Notes under the pieces: generated by a model
What the model saw: only the letters and a program-made list of their open reading frames with translations
Database searches by the model: none
What the model was told of the DNA's origin: nothing
Position numbers and translations under genes: made by a program
Part shown: piece by piece, positions 1-6,135 of the stretch
Numbering within the stretch: position 1 is the stretch's first letter
Layout of the letters: each line of letters starts with the position of its first letter
Assembly: GCA_051892875.1 (NCBI GenBank)
Contig: JBJFGR010000074.1
Span: 1 to 12,387 of the forward strand
Direction: 5' to 3'
DNA: 12,387 nucleotides
Origin: JBJFGR01 sp051892875
GTDB taxonomy: Bacteria > Pseudomonadota > Gammaproteobacteria > Enterobacterales > Succinivibrionaceae

Positions 1-72
1 TAAGCCCCGTAAGGCTTAGAGTCACTTTTCGTGTTACGCAACTGTCGAACTTCCGGAGATCTAGCTTTTTTT
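1..72. ncRNA. Partial structured RNA gene at window edge (identity and strand unresolved)
   Basis: Positions 1-66 are about 48% G+C beside flanks that are almost pure A/T, which is typical of a stable RNA gene in a low-GC genome. Positions 1-6 and 13-18 form a perfect 6-bp hairpin, and CAC/GTG at about 23-33 can form a second small stem. Every reading frame lacks a credible start. On the plus strand the block ends directly in a T7 run (66-72), as an intrinsically terminated RNA would, but the 5' partner of its last stem would lie outside the window. On the minus strand, GACAGTTGC resembles the GACAGTCGC segment near the 5' end of class A RNase P RNA, and the hairpin could be P3. A 6S-like 3' end is a weaker alternative. 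The gene is cut by the window, so I give no symbol. Confidence 0.35.
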
Positions 73-92
73 ATTATTTTAAAAAAAATATC

Positions 93-121
93 TTAACATT
101 TTATGAAAACGGTTTTATAAT
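93..121 (+). promoter_or_regulatory. Sigma-70-type promoter for the secreted acidic protein gene
   Basis: TTAACA at 93-98 matches the -35 consensus at 5 of 6 positions. A 17-base spacer separates it from a perfect TATAAT at 116-121. The expected transcription start is near 128, which leaves a leader of about 135 bases before the ATG at 264. A second TATAAT at 189-194 has no good -35 partner. Confidence 0.65.
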
Positions 122-263
122 AACCCCCAACTTTGTGGATAAACTGATAATCATTATAAAAATTAGTATAAATAATATAATTGTAACATATAATAAAAAT
201 GCATATTATAATAAAACTGTAGAAAAAGTTGTTCTAATCTTTTTGCGCTTAGCTTGGGTTTTT

Positions 264-743
264 ATGAAAATAATTTTACGTGTCTGTGCCATGGTTAGTT
301 TCCTTGCTGGCACAGCTTTAGCAGAACAAGGAGAAATAATTCAACCAGTAGATGATGATTTTTATACAGATGAAAGTCTTATAGCTATTCCGTTGAATGA
401 TGATGATTTATACGTTGTGGATGAATGGCATGTTTCTCATGAAGATGAAAATGCTACAGTTTATGTAAACGATTTATCAAATGTTAATGTTTATGTGTCT
501 AATGTTCCTAAATTCAATAATGATGATGAAGAAAATTTAGTAAATTCATTATCTGATAGCCAGAATTGTGGTAAACCATTAGATATGAGATCTGAAGGTT
601 TGGGGTACATGTTAGAATGTAATGAAAATATGACTGTATTCGTTATATCTAATACAAATACAAATTCTCTTGTTATGACAGATTGTCGTAATAATGATTC
701 ATGTGCTCAAGTTGGTAAATTATTAGCGATTGTTAATCGTTAA
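264..743 (+). CDS. Small secreted acidic protein with four cysteines, function unknown
   Basis: I do not recognise this 159-residue protein. Residues 1-20 form a classical Sec signal peptide: MKII, a basic residue, a hydrophobic core, then ALA before Glu21. The product is therefore probably periplasmic or exported. The mature chain is strongly acidic, with Asp/Glu clusters near residues 30-38, 46-48, 59-63 and 87-90. It contains Val/Tyr/Asn-rich stretches that look like beta strands. Cysteines at 102, 119, 141 and 147 could form two disulfides. The same frame is open back to a GTG at 135, but those 43 residues are low-complexity and would bury the signal peptide, so I start at the ATG at 264. 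Its ribosome-binding site is weak. Promoter and terminator flank it, so it is a single-gene unit. The clear signal peptide and the terminator right after the stop make it a credible gene. Confidence 0.75.
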   Translation: MKIILRVCAMVSFLAGTALAEQGEIIQPVDDDFYTDESLIAIPLNDDDLYVVDEWHVSHEDENATVYVNDLSNVNVYVSNVPKFNNDDEENLVNSLSDSQNCGKPLDMRSEGLGYMLECNENMTVFVISNTNTNSLVMTDCRNNDSCAQVGKLLAIVNR

Positions 744-772
744 CAATTACGATAAGAGTAATTATTTTAAAT

Positions 773-803
773 AAAAAGGTCTATAGATTATAGGCCTTTT
801 TTT
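773..803. terminator. Bidirectional intrinsic terminator between the secreted protein gene and tusE
   Basis: An 8-bp stem (778-785 with 789-796, one G-U pair, 3-base loop) is followed by T7 at 797-803 and preceded by A5 at 773-777. It can end transcription of the plus-strand gene stopping at 743 and of minus-strand tusE stopping at 839. Confidence 0.85.
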
Positions 804-838
804 ATTTGATAAAATTAAATTTATTATATTTAACTATA

Positions 839-1180
839 CTAAATACATTTTACAGGTCTTGGTAATCCTGCTATTTTTGTGGCTTGTAGAGCAGGTCCCT
901 CAGGGAATAATTTATATAAATAACGACTACAACCTTTTTCTGGTCCATATTCCTTTTCCATAGCCTTTACTAATGCTCTAATAGCTGGAGACGTGGCATA
1001 TGTTTCGTAAAACTTACGTACAAACATTATTATTTCAATGCGCTCAGGTGTAAGTTCAATATTTAAATTTTTTGCAATTTCAGTTGCAATATCCATATTC
1101 CAATCTTCAAAATTTTGAAGGTAGCCATTTTCATCAGTTGGTATTTCTTTGTTATTTACTATCAATTTACTATCTTTCAT
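839..1180 (-). CDS. tusE: Sulfurtransferase TusE (DsrC/TusE family)
   Basis: TusE is the last sulfur carrier of the Tus relay. It takes persulfide sulfur from TusBCD and passes it to MnmA, which makes 2-thiouridine at the wobble position of tRNAs for Lys, Glu and Gln in the cytosol. The 113-residue product matches the E. coli protein (109 residues, from memory) over nearly its whole length: RKFYETYATSPAIRALVKAM at 55-74, SRYLYKLFP at 85-93, and the terminal ATKIAGLPRPVKCI. The penultimate Cys112 is the sulfur-carrying residue. The second C-terminal cysteine of dissimilatory DsrC proteins is absent, which supports TusE. The frame is open back to a TTG at 1219, but the ATG at 1180 gives normal family length and removes an unmatched N-terminal extension. 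TusBCD and MnmA are not nearby. Terminators lie on both sides, so the gene is transcribed alone. Confidence 0.93.
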   Translation of the reverse strand: MKDSKLIVNNKEIPTDENGYLQNFEDWNMDIATEIAKNLNIELTPERIEIIMFVRKFYETYATSPAIRALVKAMEKEYGPEKGCSRYLYKLFPEGPALQATKIAGLPRPVKCI

Positions 1181-1235
1181 ACATTTATCCAGACATTTTT
1201 TATCAATAAATTTAAGCAATAAACTTAAAACTAAT

Positions 1236-1267
1236 AAAAAAATACAAGTATAAAAACTTGTATTTTT
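1236..1267. terminator. Intrinsic terminator of metG
   Basis: A perfect 12-bp stem (1238-1249 with 1256-1267) closes a 6-base loop. Its outer base pairs are A/T runs, so both strands end in a T-tract. Lying just past the metG stop at 1321 and just upstream of tusE, it should act mainly on minus-strand metG transcripts and insulate tusE. Confidence 0.85.
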
Positions 1268-1320
1268 AATGTTTTAAAAATATTATTTATAACTAAATAT
1301 TAAAAAATCCTAAATTTTTA

Positions 1321-3369
1321 TTACATTACTTTATCACCAGGTTTAACTCCTGAGTCTGCAGATAATAAGAAAATATCTTTATCGCCACTTCCTGCAGAAA
1401 GAATCATCCCTTGAGATACACCAAATTTCATCTTTCGTGGTGCTAAGTTATAAACAACTATAACAAATCTACCGACAAGTTCATTTGGATTAGAATAAGC
1501 TGATTTTATGCCTGAGAAGATTTGACGAACTTCTCCATTTCCTAAATCTAATTCAAAGCGTAATAATTTCTTTGATTCAGGAACTTCTTCGCACTTTAGA
1601 ACTTTTGCAGCTCTTAAGTCAACTTTTGCAAAATCATTTATAGAAATTTCTTTAGGAGTTTCTGATGACTCTTTTGCTACAGATTCTTTTTTAACCTCTT
1701 TAGTTGTTTCCATTTCTGCTTTAAGATCTTCTTTTGAGGATTCAATCATAGCTTGAACTTGTTTCATATCGATTCTATTGAAAAGTGCTTTAAAAGGTTT
1801 AATTTCAGTTTCTAATAAAACTTTATCAATATTATCCCAAGATAAATCTGTGTTTAAAAAGTCAGCACTCTTATTTGTTAAATTAGGAAGTATTGGAGAA
1901 AGGTAAGTTATTAAAATGCGATACATATTAATAGCTGTCGAACAAATATCCTGTAATTCATTATCACGTGAAGGGTCTTTTGCAACTACCCAAGGAGCTT
2001 TGTCATCAACGTATTTATTTGCTATATCAGCTAGAGACATTACTTCTCTAATTAATTTGCCATACTCTCTATTTACATATGAATTTGAAACAAGTTCTTT
2101 AATTTTTAGAAAATCCGTAACCAAATTAATATCTGTTAATGTTGAACTTAATTTTCCATTAAACTTCTTGTTTATAAAACCAGCTGTGCGACTAGCTAAA
2201 TTCACAAGTTTATTTACTATATCAGAATTAACTTTTGCAACAAAGTCTTCTAGGTTTAAATCAAGGTCATCGATTTTTCCATTCATTTTTGATGCATAGT
2301 AATAACGTAGAGTTTCTGGTTCAAAGAATTTTAAGAAAGTAGAAGCTTTTATAAAAGTTCCCTTGGATTTACTCATCTTAGCACCATTAACAGTAACGTA
2401 ACCGTGAACAAATATCTTAGATGGGGTTTTATATCCAGAACCTTCTAGGGTTGCAGGCCAGAATAAGGTATGGAAGTAAAGAATGTCTTTTCCAATAAAG
2501 TGGCATAATTCAGTATTGGCACCTTTTTGTACCATTTCCATAAAATTAATGCCTTCACGATCCATAAGGTTTTTAAATGATGCAAAATATCCTGTAGGTG
2601 CATCTAGCCATACGTAAAAGTATTTATTTTCAGATTCAGGTATTTTAAATCCAAAATATGGGGCATCACGACTAATATCCCATTGTTGTAAACCTTGTTC
2701 AAACCATTCCTGAAGCTTGTTTGACATTTCAGTTGGGATTGTACCACTTGTAATCCAATTCTTTAAAAACTCTTCAAATTGGGGTAAATCAAAGAAATAG
2801 TGTTCTGAATCTTTTAGAATAGGTGTTGCTCCTGTTAATTGTGATTTAGGATCTATTAACTCAGAAGGAGAATATGTAGCTCCACATACTTCACAATTAT
2901 CACCATATTGGTCTGGTGCTTTACACTTTGGGCATGTCCCTTTTACAAAACGATCAGGTAGGAACATTTTTTTTTCAGGATCAAATAGTTGACTAATTGT
3001 ACGAGTTTTTATATAACCTTTTTCTTTTAAGGTATTATAAATAGTAGTTGAAATTTCTTGATTTTCAGGAGAGTTGGTGCGGTAGTAATTATCATAACTA
3101 ATATAAAAACCAGAAAAGTCTTTTTTATGTTCAATTTCAATTTCTGCTATCATTTCTTCTGGTGTTTTATTCATTTTTTGTGCTTTCAACATTATTGGAC
3201 TACCATGCTGGTCATCAGCACACACAAAAAATACTTTTCTTTTCAACATACGTTGGAAACGTACAAAGATATCAGCTTGGATATGTTCTAGTATATGCCC
3301 TAAGTGTATAGAACCATTTGCATAAGGTAATGCACAAGTTACTAAAAGGGCGTTTTTATTATCTGACAT
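1321..3369 (-). CDS. metG: Methionyl-tRNA synthetase
   Basis: This cytosolic class I synthetase charges tRNA-Met with methionine for both initiation and elongation. The 682-residue chain is full length against E. coli (677, from memory). The catalytic Rossmann fold carries the HIGH-type signature HLGH at 22-25 and the KMSKS loop at 331-335. A zinc knuckle inserted in the fold has Cys146, Cys149, Cys159 and Cys162, the long MetRS arrangement. The anticodon-binding helical domain covers about 370-530. A Lys/Glu-rich linker (about 545-572) leads to a C-terminal OB-fold tRNA-binding and dimerisation domain (about 575-682), of the type also found as Trbp111. The ATG at 3369 is preceded by AGAGG about 12 bases upstream, inside a structured leader. 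The gene is separated from upstream sodB by 110 bases. Confidence 0.98.
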   Translation of the reverse strand: MSDNKNALLVTCALPYANGSIHLGHILEHIQADIFVRFQRMLKRKVFFVCADDQHGSPIMLKAQKMNKTPEEMIAEIEIEHKKDFSGFYISYDNYYRTNSPENQEISTTIYNTLKEKGYIKTRTISQLFDPEKKMFLPDRFVKGTCPKCKAPDQYGDNCEVCGATYSPSELIDPKSQLTGATPILKDSEHYFFDLPQFEEFLKNWITSGTIPTEMSNKLQEWFEQGLQQWDISRDAPYFGFKIPESENKYFYVWLDAPTGYFASFKNLMDREGINFMEMVQKGANTELCHFIGKDILYFHTLFWPATLEGSGYKTPSKIFVHGYVTVNGAKMSKSKGTFIKASTFLKFFEPETLRYYYASKMNGKIDDLDLNLEDFVAKVNSDIVNKLVNLASRTAGFINKKFNGKLSSTLTDINLVTDFLKIKELVSNSYVNREYGKLIREVMSLADIANKYVDDKAPWVVAKDPSRDNELQDICSTAINMYRILITYLSPILPNLTNKSADFLNTDLSWDNIDKVLLETEIKPFKALFNRIDMKQVQAMIESSKEDLKAEMETTKEVKKESVAKESSETPKEISINDFAKVDLRAAKVLKCEEVPESKKLLRFELDLGNGEVRQIFSGIKSAYSNPNELVGRFVIVVYNLAPRKMKFGVSQGMILSAGSGDKDIFLLSADSGVKPGDKVM

Positions 3370-3375
3370 TAAAAA

Positions 3376-3435
3376 ACAGAGCCTCTAATCAATAAATAAA
3401 ACAAAAACTAGTTTATTTTATCATAAAAGCTCTGT
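3376..3435 (-). promoter_or_regulatory. Structured sodB-metG junction: sodB terminator or metG leader attenuator
   Basis: On the minus strand ACAGAGC (3435-3429) can pair with GCTCTGT (3382-3376). An inner stem (3411-3421 with 3392-3402) pairs at 9 of 11 positions around a short loop. The outer arm runs straight into T6 and then the metG ATG at 3369, and the AGAGG ribosome-binding site overlaps that arm. The shape suits an unusual intrinsic terminator for sodB, or a metG leader element that ends transcription or hides the ribosome-binding site. A possible -10 (TATGAT) lies within the 5' part, so a metG promoter may be embedded here. Confidence 0.5.
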
Positions 3436-3479
3436 AGTTACTTTAATTTGTTAACTTTTTATTCTTAACAGTGTATTCT

Positions 3480-4079
3480 CTAATAGGATATATTTTCTTG
3501 AAAGTTTTTTAATACAAAATCCCAATTAATGTAATCAAAAAAGTTATCAACATAATTAGCTCTTAAGTTTTGATAATCTAGGTAATATGCATGTTCCCAA
3601 ACATCTATACAAAGCAATATTACATGTCCTTGTCTTAATGGATTTTCAGCATTTGAAGTGTTGATAATTGATAGTTTATTTGATTTAGGATCTTTTACAA
3701 GCCATGTCCAACCAGATCCAAAATTAGATACAGCACTCTTTTTAAAGTTTTCTTTAAAATCTTCAAAACTGCCAAAACTACTTGTAATTGCATCTTTTAT
3801 TTCAGAAGACATTTCTTTATGATTTTTCTTGGAAATCAAACCATTGAAGTAAAATATATGATTAAAGGCTTGAGAGGTATTGTTAAATATTGGACCAATT
3901 GAGGTTAGCATTATGCTACGCATGTCCTTTTCTGAAAAAGATGTATCCTTTATTAAAGTATTGGCTGTGTTTATATAGCCTTGTAAGTGTTTGTGGATAT
4001 GAAATTCTAAAGTCTTTTTTGATAAAAAAGGCTCGAAATCTTCTAATTCGAAGTTAAATTGAGGTAAAAATAAAGCCAT
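3480..4079 (-). CDS. sodB: Superoxide dismutase, iron type
   Basis: The enzyme converts superoxide to oxygen and hydrogen peroxide in the cytosol; there is no signal peptide. The 199-residue protein has both halves of the Fe/Mn-SOD fold. The four metal ligands are visible as His27, His74, Asp159 and His163, the last two inside the family motif DVWEHAYY. Gln70 in the helix before His74 (FNNTSQAFNH) and the NFGSGWTWLV segment at 119-128 are features of iron-dependent SodB rather than MnSOD. Phe78 stands where E. coli SodB has Trp77, a conservative change. The start at 4079 is supported by AAGGA about 8 bases upstream and by alignment with the usual N-terminus. A good promoter lies about 60 bases upstream. 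No Fur box was confidently identified. Confidence 0.95.
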   Translation of the reverse strand: MALFLPQFNFELEDFEPFLSKKTLEFHIHKHLQGYINTANTLIKDTSFSEKDMRSIMLTSIGPIFNNTSQAFNHIFYFNGLISKKNHKEMSSEIKDAITSSFGSFEDFKENFKKSAVSNFGSGWTWLVKDPKSNKLSIINTSNAENPLRQGHVILLCIDVWEHAYYLDYQNLRANYVDNFFDYINWDFVLKNFQENISY

Positions 4080-4135
4080 AGTAAATCCTTGATTGTGTTA
4101 AATTTAGATACAAAAAATATTACTGTATGTTTTAG

Positions 4136-4163
4136 ATTATATTTCAAAAATTTAAGAATTCAA
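4136..4163 (-). promoter_or_regulatory. Promoter of sodB
   Basis: On the minus strand TTGAAT (4163-4158) is followed by a 16-base spacer and a perfect TATAAT (4141-4136). Transcription should start near 4128, giving a leader of about 50 bases before the sodB ATG at 4079. Confidence 0.6.
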
Positions 4164-4202
4164 ATGTTTTATAAAAAAACAGTAGACACGCACAAAAAAT
4201 TG

Positions 4203-4235
4203 CCAAATAGTTCAACTTCCCAAATAGTCAATTTC
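4203..4235. repeat. Two-copy tandem repeat upstream of sodB
   Basis: CCAAATAGTTCAACTTC (4203-4219) is followed directly by CCAAATAGTCAATTTC (4220-4235), which differs by one missing T and one C-to-T change. It lies about 40 bases upstream of the sodB -35 element, where an activator or repressor could bind, but no function is shown. Confidence 0.6.
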
Positions 4236-4237
4236 CG

Positions 4238-4311
4238 TGACACATCTTCGCGTAAATCAGTGCTGACACCTTAGAAGTATTTTATAGGGAGTGGGCACTG
4301 AAAAACTTCAG
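4238..4311. other. Structured, G+C-richer intergenic element, possible small RNA
   Basis: The gap 4080-4402 has no credible coding frame. Within it, TCAGTGC (4257-4263) pairs perfectly with GCACTGA (4295-4301), and CAC (4267-4269) with GTG (4291-4293) extends the stem. A second small hairpin, CTGAA/TTCAG, occupies 4298-4311 and would compete with the first. TGACAC occurs at 4238 and again at 4264. The stretch 4180-4320 is clearly less A/T-rich than its surroundings. It could be part of a small RNA gene, the remnant of a lost gene, or a regulatory region. I found no convincing promoter for a transcript on either strand. Confidence 0.3.
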
Positions 4312-4338
4312 CTATCTATGATGTTCTAAAGTTTTAAA

Positions 4339-4373
4339 AAAGTCTTTCAATGATTATGATAATGAAAGACTTT
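4339..4373 (-). terminator. Intrinsic terminator of the ATP-grasp/alpha-E/transglutaminase operon
   Basis: A perfect 11-bp stem (4339-4349 with 4363-4373) closes a 13-base loop. On the minus strand the 3' arm runs into T6. It lies about 30 bases past the stop codon of the transglutaminase-like gene at 4403. Confidence 0.85.
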
Positions 4374-4402
4374 ATATATTAAATAGTAAAAAATGAAATA
4401 AT

Positions 4403-5188
4403 CTAACTAACAGTAGTTACCCTTGTTTCTGTAGACATAGTTTCTGTATCACCTCCTATTCTCATTCCCCTTACAGGACAGGCTGATAAGTAATCAAGAC
4501 CTATTGCAATTTTTATATGCTGTGACGGAGAAAATAATTGATTAGATACATCAAAGGTATGCCAACCACCATCAAAGTAAGCTTCAGCCCATGCATGAGA
4601 CGATACATGATCTTCATTTGGGGTATAGATATAACCACTAACATATCGTGCAGGTATATTTCTCACCCTGCAACATGATATAAATATATGGGTGTGATCC
4701 TGACAAACTCCACCACCTAATTCCATTGCTTGTTCTGCAGTAGTTTTGGTGTTGGTTTTTGTTTTATCATAGGGAATAAATTTTAACAATTCATTAGCCA
4801 TATCTTTAAGTGATAAGTCTATAGGTCTCATATCCATAGAATATTTATTAGCAAACTTTTTAATAAGTTCCCCTGGTTTGGTTAATTCAGTATTTCTTAG
4901 ATAAAAAATTGGATCTAGACCATCATCACCAATAGCTTCTTGCCCGTTAACTTCAACCATACCTTTAGCTACAAATGTAAGATTCTTATGAGTCTTATCC
5001 ATAGTTAAAATATGAACTTCATTATTAAAACCATCTGTAATTACTTGTGCTGGGTATGGTGTTTCTAGTACCCATGAAATAATTCTTTGATTAGATGCTT
5101 TACGAGGAGTAAGGCGTAGGTGTTGAATTGAGTACTTAACATCGGTATCGTAAGTGTAAGTGGTTTTGTGTTCAATTTTCAAAATCAT
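4403..5188 (-). CDS. Transglutaminase-like cysteine protease of the ATP-grasp/alpha-E operon
   Basis: This 261-residue protein has an N-terminal beta domain typical of bacterial transglutaminase-like proteins (about 1-80) followed by a papain-fold transglutaminase core. The catalytic triad is visible as Cys162 in GGGVCQDHTH, His198 in SSHAWAE and Asp213 in HTFDVSN. The DYLSACPVRGMRIGG stretch near 232-246 is the conserved C-terminal motif of the family. There is no signal peptide, so it acts in the cytosol. Most bacterial members are thought to be peptidases or amide-bond exchangers rather than protein cross-linkers. Together with the ATP-grasp gene it has been predicted to trim or ligate a small peptide. 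The ATG at 5188 lies 2 bases after the alpha-E stop codon, with AGAGG inside the end of that gene, so translation is probably coupled. The substrate is unknown. Confidence 0.9.
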   Translation of the reverse strand: MILKIEHKTTYTYDTDVKYSIQHLRLTPRKASNQRIISWVLETPYPAQVITDGFNNEVHILTMDKTHKNLTFVAKGMVEVNGQEAIGDDGLDPIFYLRNTELTKPGELIKKFANKYSMDMRPIDLSLKDMANELLKFIPYDKTKTNTKTTAEQAMELGGGVCQDHTHIFISCCRVRNIPARYVSGYIYTPNEDHVSSHAWAEAYFDGGWHTFDVSNQLFSPSQHIKIAIGLDYLSACPVRGMRIGGDTETMSTETRVTTVS

Positions 5189-5190
5189 GA

Positions 5191-6135
5191 TTATACAGCC
5201 TCTAGGTAAGAATGACTTATTGCGGTGCCAATTTTATTAATATTAGTTAAAAAACGATTAATAAAATTATCTAGGCCACTAGTCATACATTCATCTATAG
5301 TTGAGTATTTTAATGTAGCCTCTAATTCAGCAGTTAAACGCTTAGGCTCTAAACCCGCAGTTCCTTCTATTGAGTTTAAGCTACGATTTAAATCATGCAC
5401 GCAAAAATAGAGTGATCTCGGAAGACAATTTGATAAAATCAAAAATTCAGCAACTTTTTCAGGAACAATGGAATCCCCATAAGCACTATGGTATGCTTCA
5501 TAAGCAGACATTGCTCGAAGTAGAGATGATAGTTGATGATATTCAATTGCTTTGTCTTGATTTTTTACGTTCTTACTATTTTTTGTTTGGTATTTTACAT
5601 TTATTGCACGAGCTGTATTATCTGCACGTTCAATCATATGACCTGCTTTTGCGAACATGTATGCATCACTATGTTGCATAGTAGATAACATTGCCCCATA
5701 ATAATTTTGGTAACGTTCAACAACTTTATCAAAGAATGTTTCAAAATTATCTTCATTTAAACCTTCTTTTATCATGGAACAAGCATTTATATAAGTTTCG
5801 TTTAAACCTTCCCATATGTCAGGAGTAATTGTTCCTCTAACTGCGTGAGCATTTTCTCGAGCTTTAGTTATACAGTTAGCAATTGAAGCTGGGTTATTAG
5901 GGTTACACGCAAAAAAGCTACAAACGTTATTAAATGATAAATCATTTTTATATATTGCAGCAAATTCATTGCTTAAACCTGTAATTGCTAATGGGGAAGC
6001 TAATTCAATTCTACCACCTTTGGATTCAGGCATAAGTGCAAAAGTTTGAGTAACATGAATAAGTCTTGTTAAGTTTTCTGCACGTTCAATATAACGAGCC
6101 ATCCAAAATAAGTGAGAAGCAGTTCTACTTAGCAT
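5191..6135 (-). CDS. Alpha-E domain protein
   Basis: A 314-residue, all-helical protein of the alpha-E family, named for its conserved glutamates. The N-terminus MLSRTASHLFWMARYIERAE is the family hallmark. The IERAEN motif at 16-21 recurs as IERADN at 168-173, which suggests an internally repeated helical bundle with the acidic residues facing a common pocket. KARENAHAVRGTI at 91-103 is another conserved helix. There is no signal peptide or membrane segment. Its biochemistry is not established to my knowledge; it is nearly always encoded beside a circularly permuted ATP-grasp protein and is assumed to work with it. The ATG at 6135 overlaps the end of the upstream gene by 7 bases (ATGCTAA) and has a strong GGAGG at 6143-6147 with 7-base spacing. 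The overlap implies co-translation at matched amounts. Confidence 0.92.
   Translation of the reverse strand: MLSRTASHLFWMARYIERAENLTRLIHVTQTFALMPESKGGRIELASPLAITGLSNEFAAIYKNDLSFNNVCSFFACNPNNPASIANCITKARENAHAVRGTITPDIWEGLNETYINACSMIKEGLNEDNFETFFDKVVERYQNYYGAMLSTMQHSDAYMFAKAGHMIERADNTARAINVKYQTKNSKNVKNQDKAIEYHQLSSLLRAMSAYEAYHSAYGDSIVPEKVAEFLILSNCLPRSLYFCVHDLNRSLNSIEGTAGLEPKRLTAELEATLKYSTIDECMTSGLDNFINRFLTNINKIGTAISHSYLEAV

Noticed and set aside
135..263. GTG-start N-terminal extension of the secreted protein
   Set aside because: Low-complexity Ile/Asn/Lys sequence with no ribosome-binding site; it would place a signal peptide internally, while the ATG at 264 starts a textbook signal peptide.
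1181..1219. TTG-start extension of TusE adding 13 residues with two cysteines
   Set aside because: TTG is the rarest usual start, and the added residues have no counterpart in TusE; the ATG at 1180 gives the normal length.
1916..2299. Plus-strand 127-codon frame inside metG
   Set aside because: It is antisense to a well-conserved part of MetG and resembles no protein; a shadow of A/T-rich coding DNA.
3058..3291. Plus-strand 77-codon frame inside metG
   Set aside because: Antisense to the MetG catalytic domain, Phe/His-rich and featureless.
4211..4220. TTCAACTTCC considered as the T-arm of a tRNA
   Set aside because: The flanks do not pair into a T stem, and no acceptor stem or anticodon arm can be drawn.
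4203..4235. Tandem repeat considered as a CRISPR remnant
   Set aside because: The two units abut with no spacer, are only 16-17 bases long, and no cas gene is present.
4089..4274. Plus-strand 61-codon frame upstream of sodB
   Set aside because: No ribosome-binding site, no recognisable sequence, and it runs through the sodB promoter and the tandem repeat.
5225..5681. Two plus-strand frames inside the alpha-E gene
   Set aside because: Antisense to a strongly conserved gene, overlapping each other, with no family resemblance.
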